From Callorhinus ursinus (taxonomy: Eukaryota > Chordata > Mammalia > Carnivora > Otariidae): a stretch of 64,000 nucleotides of DNA. This document shows, one piece after another, positions 1 through 8,386 of this stretch. Each line of letters begins with the position of its first letter. Within the stretch, counting starts at the first letter, position 1. Location of the stretch: the NCBI RefSeq assembly GCF_003265705.1, contig NW_020313168.1, positions 3,701,214-3,765,213 of the forward strand, in the 5' to 3' direction. A program made the position numbers and the translations under genes. The notes under the pieces are model-generated. The model searched no databases, was not told where the DNA came from, and saw only the letters and a program-made list of their open reading frames with translations.

Positions 1-3000
1 CTGCCCCCCCATAGATGCGGTCTCCCCATAATATGCTCACACAGACCCTCCCCCCAGGACTTTTCCTTTATAGTACTTAGTGCAGTCAAAATTAATTAAT
101 CATGACATCAATTGTGGGAGAATCTTGTCCTTCTGGAAAGAATCTAAACTTCATGAGGACCCAGACTGATAAATTCCAGGCACCCTGCTCAATCTCTGAC
201 ACATAGTAGGCGCTCAATAATTATCTCTTTAAGGAACAAATGAATGAATGAGTGAGTGAGTGGTTTTATAAAAATAAGTCTTGCAAGAGCAAGACTCTGG
301 GTAGGCTCATCAACCCTAGAAATCTGGACGGCCACTAGCATTTTATTCACAAATAGAGGGGGCTTATGAAATCCTGGGGAGGGGGCAGTACGAGTACCTG
401 GGTTAAGAACTCTGAACTATGCAATGTGAGGCCAGATGAGTGCAGCATGAGCAAAGGGAGAAGTGGGAAGGAACGACATCATGCTTTAGAATCTCACCTC
501 TGTCCCTGATAGATACTCTACCTCCCACTCCTTCCGACGCACTTCTCTGTCCCTGTGGCTGGTTCCAGACCTTGGGAGCCAGAGAGAGGGTGTATCATTT
601 CCCCTTTGACCTGGCCCAAGACTCAATGCCTGACAAAGTACCTGCCAGTGTGTGCTTCACAGTGTGGGGGAACCAAGGACCTTCCTAGTGCTGTCACATA
701 CCTGGATGGGGCATTTCGGAGGTCCCTGTGGAGATCTCGCCACTGGAGGGAGCTCAGTGCAGGCCGTGGGCTGTCAGCTCCCTCAGGTGAGTTGGTGAGC
801 AACGCCTGACCCCGGAACCCCATGGGTCAGGGGCTCCGAGCCGCCTTGCTCCGGGGGGGCCAGCCATCTGGTTTACTGTAGGCCTTGCACCCAGGGGTCC
901 TCCACCAGCCCTCGGGCGTCTGGGGCCCAGGGCAACAGCTCCCGGGAGCCCACCTCACTCCTCACCCCCCTGGCCAGGCTCTCCTTCTCCTGGGCACTGC
1001 CACTTTAGCTCTGGGCGCCGGGCCAGGCCTCACTTGCATCGCAGCCCAGATGGTTCACCACGGCCTCTTCCCAGAACTGCCTGCTGCCCGGGTGTCTGTT
1101 CCTGAGTGCGGGTGCGGGCACAGTGGCTGCTTCAGGGCCAATGGAGACTATTCCCATCCTAACCTCGGACAGAGCGAGGTTTGTTGGTTTGGGGTCAAGA
1201 GAGACAGTCAGCTGGAAGTTAACTGCCCCACTCTCTACCCCCAACTCAGAACTTGGAACAGATGTGGATTCCTCATAGAGCGGTGGGAAGAAACTTCCCT
1301 CCCCCCAAGATGCACCCCACACACCCTCTGCATACCCTCTGCACCCTCCTAAAGTCTCCTCCACTGACCCACCACCCTCCCACCACCCCATGGCAGGGGT
1401 TGGAGCTCTGACCCAGCCCAAGCCCCGGAGGGAACAAGGAATCTGAAAAGGCAGGGTGGGTGAGTGGGTGGGTGGGTTAGTGAACTTTCCTCTCCCTCGG
1501 CACTTTTTTCCGGGAAATGCCAGAGACCAGCTGGGCCTGGAATGTCAGGCTGGAAAGAACCCCTCCACTGCTCCAGACCTTAGAGCCACAAACCTTTTCG
1601 TTAGCTCTGTCGCCCCTCCCAGCAGGAACAAAGACCACAAGCCATTGTCCTGGTTTCCCTGGCCTGCCTCTGGGGATTGTCACAAGCAGCAAAGAGAGAT
1701 CAGGGTCCACCTGTGGTGAGATCCCTCGACCTTTCCCCCTGCCCTGGAAGGTCACCTCCCCGCTAACCCTGCCTCCAGCAAGGACAGACAGGGGCTTCCT
1801 TGGGGAGAGAACAAGATGCATCAGCCCTTGGCAGCCCGACCAGGCCCTGGAAGAGCCACCCTGGGGCAGGAGGGGCAACGCGGCTTCTAAGAGGTCTGAT
1901 AAGACACAGAGCCACTCCCCCACCCCCACCCCCACCCCCGCATCCTCTTCAAATGAGCTGAAAAAATGCGGGGGGGGGGGGCAAGAAGAGGAGAAGCCTC
2001 ACTAGACTAGAATCTGCAGAGGGAAGGAACCAGATTCTTTCCCCCACCACTGCATCCCCAGGCCTAGTCAACTAACCCGCACGTAGTAGGAGCACAACCA
2101 ATGCAGAGTAAGCAATGGAAAGCCATGAGGCAGGCCACCCCAGGCTGCCTTCTTGTGCCATAGGAAGCCCACCAGTCTTAAAGACAGAGGCTGAGGGCCT
2201 GGTGTTGAGCAACGCTGTGGTCTGAGGCCAGTCTCCTAACCCATCTGGGTGCAAACGAGGCCTCCGAACAATGGCAACCTTACAGCCCGCCCCCAGGCTG
2301 GCCAGAAGACAAGAAGACCGTCTATGAGAGTATGGGACCTTGTGTTCACCAGGCCTGGCCATCACTTCCCAAGACCACCCCACAGGCGTCAGAGTTCCCA
2401 TTTCCGAGGTTTAGGGAAGAGCTCATCATCTGTTACTCCCCGTGAGTAAGTGAAGCCCCACAAGCAGCTGAAACCTCTGTGTACTTCCCCTCCCTCATGA
2501 ATGAATCTGTATTATCTTTATGACCAAGCACCTTTGCCTGGAAATGGGATTCTGACTTCATAGAAATTCAGCAAAGGAAGAGGTTAGAAGGCAGGAGTCT
2601 CCTAAATCCCATAGCCAGGAAGACAGCGGGTGGGGCAGAGGGGCCAGACCTGGATGGGCTCTTCCCCCCCAACCCCCACCCCCCAGAGACCCCAGCAGGC
2701 AGGGAGGGTGGGAGGGACACACCGCCCTGGGACTGCTCTGCTCTGGGCATCTCTCTTGCCTGGAAGAGGGTCTCCTGGGTTGCGCCCTGTACTGGCCCAG
2801 TGCCTCCTTTCCCACTTTTCCAGCAAAATTTGAGTCCTCACTCTGTCTTCGGATTAGCAGGTTTATTAATCCCCACCAAAGGTACATGGGGCTTCCACCC
2901 CCTCTATCCCATCTACAGATGCTCCCGAGTCCTGTGGGAAGAAACCAAAAGCCACTCTAGAAATAAGCAGTCAGTGGCATCTGAAAAGGATGGAAAACAG

Positions 3001-3030
3001 GAGTTAAAACAATCTCTTAAAGATTTATTC
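1..3030. other. Upstream intergenic DNA, no gene seen
   Basis: In human the next gene upstream of SOCS3 is PGS1, but no PGS1 exon was recognised. The stretch holds an L2/MIR-type 3' end (about 150-263) running into GAAT/GAGT simple repeat, a CCCCCA tract (about 1915-1938), a poly-G run (about 1969-1981), and otherwise unremarkable GC-rich DNA. Two GAS-type motifs, TTCCCAGAA (1068-1076) and TTCCGGGAA (1508-1516), occur at about chance frequency. Confidence 0.6.
150..263 (+). repeat. L2/MIR-type 3' end fossil
   Basis: The words GACACATAGTAGGCGCTCAATAA followed by (GAAT/GAGT)n are the hallmark 3' end shared by old mammalian L2 and MIR elements. Highly diverged from the consensus, so ancient. 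The subfamily is not assigned. Confidence 0.75.
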
Positions 3031-3212
3031 AGGGGCGCCTGGGTGGCTCAGTTGGTGAAGCATCCGACTCTAGGTTTTGGCTCAGGTCACGACCTCATGG
3101 GTCATATGATGGAGCCCTGCATCCGGCTCTGTGCTCAGTGGGGAGTCTGCTTGAGATTCTCTCTCCCTCTGTCCCTCCCCCCAAAAATAATAAGTAAATC
3201 TTAAAAAAAAAA
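3031..3212 (+). mobile_element. can-SINE (older variant), + strand
   Basis: The head GGGGCGCCTGGGTGGCTCAG, a body including GGGGAGTCTGCTTGAGATTCTC and an A-rich tail ending near 3212 define a tRNA-derived carnivore SINE. Body substitutions mark it as older than the copies near 24.5 or 28.5 kb. It seems to have landed in a MIR-like fossil: the flanking DNA after it resumes with GAGCACTTTCTATGTACCAGG. Confidence 0.93.
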
Positions 3213-3215
3213 GAT

Positions 3216-3268
3216 TCATCGAGCACTTTCTTTCTTTCTTTCTTTTTTTTCCATCGAGCACTTTCTAT
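3216..3268. repeat. (TTTC)n tract between two copies of CATCGAGCACTTTCT
   Basis: CATCGAGCACTTTCT occurs at about 3217 and again at about 3252, with a (TTTC)n/T-rich tract between. This looks like replication slippage seeded in the TTTC end of the motif, duplicating part of a MIR-like core. Small, but visible by direct reading. Confidence 0.7.
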
Positions 3269-3794
3269 GTACCAGGTTTGAAAAAACCGAACACCGTCTG
3301 TTTCCTCAAGGTTCTCACTGGACAAGTAATCAGGGCATGTTGGTCAGCGTGGAGAGAACTCTCCTGGAAGTTTAGACTGAGTCTCTGCCAAGTCTTAAAG
3401 GAAAAGTAGAAACCAGTCAAAGTGTGGAAGGCAGTTCCACCTGGAAGGAAATGAACATGCAAAGACCCAGGCCTGGGGAACGTTCTGGAGACAGCCTGGG
3501 GCTCCATGAGAGGTCAGTAGGGGTGGTGGCCACTGATGGTGGCCTTAGAGAAGTTTGAATCATCCCAAAGGCATTGGAAACCTGGAGTTATTAGAAAGAC
3601 AAAGGGAAACTTGGTAGTTGGCTGATCTGTTTGAAGACAAGCCTCTTCATGGAATGTATCTTATATGGGAGATAACAGGGCTCTCCAAAACAGAAAGCCA
3701 TTCCTGGCCACACCCATCCCCTAGCAGCCCGGGCTGCAGCCACACCTCCTCTCTCCAGACACCCCAGTGCTTAAAAAAAAAAAAAAAAAAAAAT

Positions 3795-4020
3795 GTAGCC
3801 GACATGTGCACTGAGCATTTAATATGTTCAAGGTACCATCCTAAGCATTTGCACGCATTAGCTCATTTAGTCCTTACAACAACCCCAGATGAGGTAGGTA
3901 CTATTATCAGCCCATTTTACAAATCAGGAAACTGAGGCATGGCTGGGGAAGTAAGTTGCCAGAAGTCATACAGCTACTGGCTGGTGGAGCCTAGACAGCA
4001 GTTCAGTCTCCAGAGTCAGT
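3795..4020 (-). repeat. MIR element, near full length
   Basis: Reads as the reverse complement of MIR: ACTGAGCATTTAATATGTTC, then GCATTAGCTCATTTAGTCC, GATGAGGTAGGTACTATTAT, CCCATTTTACAAATCAGGAAACTGAGGC, and a tail resembling a lost tRNA head. It is immediately preceded by an A21 run (about 3772-3793) and followed by a C22 run (4038-4059). Confidence 0.88.
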
Positions 4021-4037
4021 ATGAGAGGAGGGCAGCT

Positions 4038-4059
4038 CCCCCCCCCCCCCCCCCCCCCC
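4038..4059. repeat. Poly-C run (22 C)
   Basis: An uninterrupted C22 tract. Homopolymers of this length are unstable and error-prone in sequencing, so the exact length should not be trusted. Confidence 0.9.
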
Positions 4060-4477
4060 GCCGCAAGCCCCAGGCCCGACAGCCCCTTTCAGCACCCCTC
4101 TCCCCCAGCCCAGCTCACACTGCCCCTCCTCTCTGCCCTTCCAGTCAGTCCTGAACTCTAGGGCACGCTCCCAGCTTGCTGGCAGGCATGCAGACATGCA
4201 GACATGGAGCTTTTGCTGCGGGTCCTCTGCAGAGCCCAGGCTCATTTGGGGACCATGCTCTTGCTTCGGAAGTATGAGTTCCTCCAACTAGTCTGGAATT
4301 CCCAGAGTTCCAGGGCTGTTTCCTCCTCCTTATCTTCTCCCCCTTCCACACCACCCCCATAAATGAACTCTCAAAGTGTCCTAGGCTCATCATCACAATC
4401 ACCCCTTCCCCCCGGCATCCTCACTTGGGGGGCCCATGCCTCTCGCCTCGCCTGTCTCCCTGCAGGATTCACCCAGC

Positions 4478-4862
4478 ACTTCTGTCTCCCAGCACTTTGC
4501 TCCGTGCCTGGCAAAGGCAGGCACTCGATGAAGGTTTGTGGACTGGGTGAATGAACCTGACTTGTGTCAGAGCATTGTAATTTACAAAGCACTTTCTCAT
4601 CCATTAACTCGAGGGCTATTCCTTGTGAGTCTTATCCTCCACGGATCCAGCACAGAAGTGTATGGTCATGGTGCAGCTTCCTCTTGTCCTTTCCCTGGGT
4701 GAGACAAAGAATGAACTCCTGATTCGGGAGAGGAGGATCCACTTCATTAGCCCACAAGCGTCTTGAGGGCAAAGACCTGGTCTTATTCATCATTATACTT
4801 CAACACCTAGCATAATGCCTGGTACACAGAGCCCAACATTTGAGAAATGTGTTGAATAAATC
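4478..4862 (+). repeat. Two L2-type 3' ends
   Basis: About 4478-4556 (CCGTGCCTGGCAAAGGCAGG ... GGGTGAATGAA) and about 4745-4862 (AGCGTCTTGAGGGCAAAGAC ... TGTTGAATAAAT) both follow the L2 3' end pattern, with the older internal L2 words in the second. Both are old and diverged. Confidence 0.75.
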
Positions 4863-5019
4863 CATTTCCCCCTCTGCGGAAGTAACTAGAAATAACAAGA
4901 AGAATTCCTCCTTGCTACCGTCTCCTAATAGAAGCTGAGGAAGAACGAGACAGAATCCCTCCGCTTCTAGCACACTCTGATGTGCAGAATCTCTTCTTGC
5001 TTTGTGATCTCAGCTCTCT

Positions 5020-5770
5020 GATGGGAAGAGGTTACTGTTATTATTTTACACATGGCAGACTGAATCCCAGAGAGGCTGGGTGTCCTGCCCAAATCTCACG
5101 TGGTCCTGACATGCGTGAGAGAAGAGGTGATGGCACAGATTGATAATACAGTGGCAAAGGCAGTCAGGTGCCTCTCCCCTCCCAGATAAGGGAAGGAGCC
5201 AGGCCTCTGTGTGCTAGACTCCCAAGATGCCTGTTGTCATGTCAGCCTCTCTCCCTTCCTTTCCGACTCATTATCTTCAGCAGGGTGGCATCTAGGAAGA
5301 GGGCACAGCCCAAAGCCCACAGCCCCTGTGTCCCGAGAGGTGACGATTCAAGTGGAATTTAAACTAGTCCTCAGGTGTCTGCAGCACCCCACTGCCTGTT
5401 TGGGGACAGACTGCAGAAGTTGCCAACCTTCAGAAAGCAGGCGCTGGTTAGCCCAAGCCACCCACATCCATGCTGGCGTGACCAAGAGCAAATCCATCAT
5501 TCACCACACACGCCTCCTCACACCCGGGGCGGGGGGAAGATCAGACCCCCCACACTCAGAGGTAAGGGAGGCGGGGCACATTCTTGGCGGTGCTGGACCA
5601 TCTGGAAGTGGGCTGAACTTCTGAAAACTGTCTTCTGGAAATCCTCCGCTGCTGGACTATTAGTCCCAGGTCTAATTCCAACTGCGATGAGAATTCTCCT
5701 GTGTCCCCCGGGAAGGTCCCCCGCCCCAGCTCCTGAGCCAGCCTCCCCACTGCCCCCTCCAGTTTCCATT
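5020..5770. other. MIR fragment then unannotated upstream DNA
   Basis: About 5030-5115 is a MIR fragment on the minus strand (TTATTATTTTACACATGGCA ... CCCAGAGAGGCTGGGTGTCC). From about 5120 to 5770 I see no repeat, no gene and rising GC content toward the CpG island. Confidence 0.6.
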
Positions 5771-5823
5771 CCCCGGCTTGGGAGGTGCGGCTCCGAACTC
5801 CACTCCCGCTACGAGACCCCAGG

Positions 5824-5837
5824 GCGCCCTCTAGCGG
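5824..5837 (-). promoter_or_regulatory. CTCF-like motif at the edge of the SOCS3 CpG island
   Basis: The complementary strand reads CCGCTAGAGGGCGC. It matches the CTCF core consensus CCASYAGRKGGCRS at every position except the third. It lies about 0.9 kb upstream of the predicted start site, at the island boundary. Binding is an inference. Confidence 0.55.
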
Positions 5838-6629
5838 ACGCGAGGCGCGGGGTGGGGCCATTGCTAGCCCTCGGGCCAGTCCCGCCCGGTGAGAGCACCT
5901 GGCCGGACTCACAGCGCACCCCGAAAGTTGGGAGACCCAGATGTGTGAAAGCGGTTCTTGTTTGTCTGTCTCTGGCTTTCTGGTGGCGGGAGGCGGCACT
6001 CATGTCCGCGTCGGCAAAGAACCTGGCAGTGGGCCGGGGGGCTGAGGCCGGACAGCTGCCACACAGGCTGCGTCCCCTCCATCCCAGGGACTCCCGACTT
6101 CGCCTCGGGGACGTGACCCCAGGTCCCCACCCCACCCCACTTCAACTCCCAGGTCCGGCCCCAGTGTCGCCGCCCGGGGCTTTGGAGTGTCCCCACTTCC
6201 CTCGCGGCAGGCCCGGGCCTCCTGGGGCCGCGATCGGGACCTCGGGCGGGCCCGGGTGGGGGCGAGGGGGTGTCCCCGTGAGGTCTGAGAAAAAGGGAAG
6301 GGGAGCCGGGAGCCTCTCCCGCTCGGCCTCCTGGAACTGCCCGCGCGCTCCCGGAGCGGGGCCCCCCGCCTCTGCCAGAAACCGGCCTTCTTAGAAGGGA
6401 GGGGGAAAGTGTGAATGAGAAGTTGGGGGCGGAGCGCGCGGGGGGGAGGGGCCGCTGCCAGGAACGCGCCGCCGGGGCTGGCGCCGCGCCCGCCGGCCGC
6501 CGGGGCCGCCTCACGCCGCGCTTTGTCTGTGCGCGCGTCTCGGCCGGTCCTGGCCCGGCTCGCGGCCCGCCCTCGGCCGCCCGCGGCCCCTCCTTCGCCC
6601 TCCGCGCAGCCTTTCATTGCTGCGAGTAG

Positions 6630-6704
6630 TGACTAAACATTACAAGAAGGCCGGCCGCGCAGTTCCAGGAATCGGGGGGGCGGGGCGCGGCGGCCGCGTA
6701 TATA
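6630..6704 (+). promoter_or_regulatory. SOCS3: SOCS3 proximal promoter: AP-1, two STAT elements, GC box, TATA
   Basis: Seen in order: AP-1-like TGACTAA (6630-6636), distal STAT element TTACAAGAA (6640-6648), proximal STAT element TTCCAGGAA (6663-6671), a GGGGGCGGGG GC box (about 6675-6684) and TATATA (6699-6704). The mouse Socs3 promoter is reported to have TGACTAA at -105/-99, TTACAAGAA at -95/-87 and TTCCAGGAA at -72/-64. The same sequences and spacings here put +1 at 6735. The proximal STAT site is the main STAT3/STAT5 response element in the literature; AP-1 and Sp1 assist. Confidence 0.93.
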
Positions 6705-6734
6705 CCCGCTAGCGCGGACTCGGCGGCGGCTCCG

Positions 6735-7018
6735 ACTCGCACTCCCGCGCCGCCGCCGCCGCCGCCAGCGCCGCCGCTCCAGCCCAGCTCCCGCCGCGGC
6801 CCCTCGCCTCGTCCCCGCCGGCCGGCCCGGGGACGCGCAGGGGGCAGGGCGGGCGCCCCAGCGAAGCCCGAGGGACGCGCGCGCGAGGCCCTTTGTGGAC
6901 TTCACGGCCGCCAACATCTGGGCGCAGCGCGGGCCACCGCTGGCCGCCGCGCCGCCGCCTCGCCTTGGGGACCGTAGGAGGCGCAGCCCCAAGGCCGGAG
7001 ACTTCGTTTTGGGACCAG
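6735..7018 (+). other. SOCS3: SOCS3 non-coding exon 1 (5' UTR), predicted
   Basis: The start is inferred. The AP-1, distal STAT and proximal STAT motifs sit at the distances reported for mouse Socs3 (-105, -95 and -72) only if +1 is 6735. The 3' boundary is a consensus donor, CAG|GTAGGA, with GT at 7019-7020. The exon is very GC-rich with CCG repeats and contains no ATG, so scanning ribosomes meet no start codon before exon 2. The stop codon in frame with SOCS3 nearest to the splice is TAG at 6975-6977. Confidence 0.85.
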
Positions 7019-7620
7019 GTAGGAAGGAGGGGCGCGGCGTGGAGCGGGGCGGGAGCGGGGGTGGGGGGGGGCTAGCTAGTCCCGGGAGCTTTTCCCGGTT
7101 TCCCCTCCCCTTCCCGGGTCATTCCCGGCAGGGAGGGGACGAGGTAGGGGCCAGAGCGGATGGAAGCCGGAGATCCCAGGTTCCCGGAAGACCCAGGCTG
7201 GGCCCTCGGGCTTCTCATGTCCCCTCCTCACCCCACCCCACCCCCCCCATGCCTCAGATTTCTCTCTCCGTCCCCGCCACCCGGGGCCACCGGACTGAGC
7301 GGCGCCCAGAGCGTCCCGGGGGCCCTTCTCCCGCTCCCCACCACGGCCACGCTCCCGGAGACCCAACTTCCGCGCCCGAGTTTCCCACTCGGCGTTCTCC
7401 CATTGCGCGCTGGAGAGGGGGCTGCCTGGGGCCACCCGGCCGGCGGGGGCGGGGGCTGGGCGGGCTCCGCGGGGTGCCTGGGTGGGAAGAAGGGCTCAGG
7501 AGGGGGGCCTCCGGGCAGGGGGGGTGCCCAGGCCGCTCGGCGGAGGCTGGGGAGCCGGCACGGGCCGGGCGCGCTGGAGGGTTCCGGGCACTCACGCGGC
7601 GCGCCCCTTCCTCCCCACAG
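7019..7620 (+). other. SOCS3: SOCS3 intron 1 (602 bp)
   Basis: Bounded by GTAGGA at 7019 and a pyrimidine tract ending CTCCCCACAG at 7611-7620. SOCS3 has a single short intron in the 5' UTR in mammals, which matches. The intron lies wholly inside the CpG island and is GC-rich; no repeats were seen in it. Confidence 0.88.
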
Positions 7621-7708
7621 CCCCCGGGGATGCGGTAGCGGCCGCTGTGCGGAGGCCGCCGAGCAGCTGCAGCCGCCGCCGCGCAGATCCACGCTGGCTC
7701 CGTGCGCC
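7621..7708 (+). promoter_or_regulatory. SOCS3: SOCS3 exon 2 5' leader with minimal upstream ORF
   Basis: Exon 2 starts after CCCCACAG. Its 88-nt leader has one upstream ATG, giving ATG CGG TAG at 7630-7638 (Met-Arg-stop). This start has G at -3 but C at +4, a moderate context. The stop is 70 nt before the main ATG, far enough to allow reinitiation. The frame of the main ATG is open through the whole leader and contains a CTG at 7694-7696 with A at -3 and G at +4. Confidence 0.8.
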
Positions 7709-8386
7709 ATGGTCACCCACAGCAAGTTTCCCGCCGCCGGGATGAGCCGCCCCCTGGACACCAGCCTGCGCCTCAAGACCTTCAGCTCCAAGAGCGAGTA
7801 CCAGCTGGTGGTGAACGCAGTGCGCAAGCTGCAGGAGAGCGGCTTCTACTGGAGCGCCGTGACCGGCGGCGAGGCGAACCTGCTGCTCAGCGCCGAGCCC
7901 GCCGGCACCTTCCTCATCCGCGACAGCTCGGACCAGCGCCACTTCTTCACGCTCAGCGTCAAGACCCAGTCGGGGACCAAGAACCTGCGCATCCAGTGCG
8001 AGGGGGGCAGCTTCTCGCTGCAGAGCGACCCCCGGAGCACGCAGCCGGTGCCCCGCTTCGACTGCGTGCTCAAGCTGGTGCATCACTACATGCCGCCCCC
8101 CGGCGCCCCCTCCTTCCCCTCTCCACCGACCGAACCCTCCTCCGAGGTGCCGGAGCAGCCGCCATCCCAGCCGCTCCCAGGGAATCCCCCCAGGAGAGCC
8201 TATTACATCTACTCGGGGGGCGAGAAGATCCCTCTGGTATTGAGCCGGCCCCTCTCCTCCAACGTGGCCACTCTCCAACATCTCTGTCGGAAGACCGTCA
8301 ATGGCCACCTGGACTCCTATGAGAAAGTCACCCAGCTGCCTGGGCCCATTCGGGAATTCCTGGACCAGTACGATGCCCCGCTTTAA
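7709..8386 (+). CDS. SOCS3: Suppressor of cytokine signaling 3 (SOCS3), complete, 225 aa
   Basis: SOCS3 is a cytoplasmic STAT-induced feedback inhibitor. It binds phosphotyrosine motifs on receptors such as gp130 and the leptin and G-CSF receptors, inhibits JAK1/JAK2/TYK2, and acts as substrate adaptor of an Elongin B/C-Cullin 5 ubiquitin ligase. Seen here: the kinase inhibitory region at about residues 22-33 (LKTFSSKSEYQL, Phe25 present), the extended SH2 segment 34-45, and the SH2 domain at about 46-142 with the phosphotyrosine-binding Arg71 in FLIRDSS. A Pro/Ser/Glu-rich PEST insert spans about 129-163. The SOCS box (about 178-225) carries the BC-box stretch ATLQHLCRKTV and the Cul5-type LPGPIREFL. 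Lys6, Tyr204 and Tyr221 are kept. The start is the first ATG in the CGCCATGG context and gives exactly the human length; the open frame upstream is 5' UTR. Compared with human from memory, differences are confined to the PEST area (EQPPSQPLPGNPP). One coding exon, as in all mammals. Identification is certain. Confidence 0.99.
   Translation: MVTHSKFPAAGMSRPLDTSLRLKTFSSKSEYQLVVNAVRKLQESGFYWSAVTGGEANLLLSAEPAGTFLIRDSSDQRHFFTLSVKTQSGTKNLRIQCEGGSFSLQSDPRSTQPVPRFDCVLKLVHHYMPPPGAPSFPSPPTEPSSEVPEQPPSQPLPGNPPRRAYYIYSGGEKIPLVLSRPLSSNVATLQHLCRKTVNGHLDSYEKVTQLPGPIREFLDQYDAPL

Noticed and set aside
7160..7708. In-frame extension of SOCS3 by 183 codons
   Set aside because: Most of it lies in the intron; exon 1 supplies a stop at 6975-6977 after splicing, and the 225-residue length from 7709 equals the known protein.
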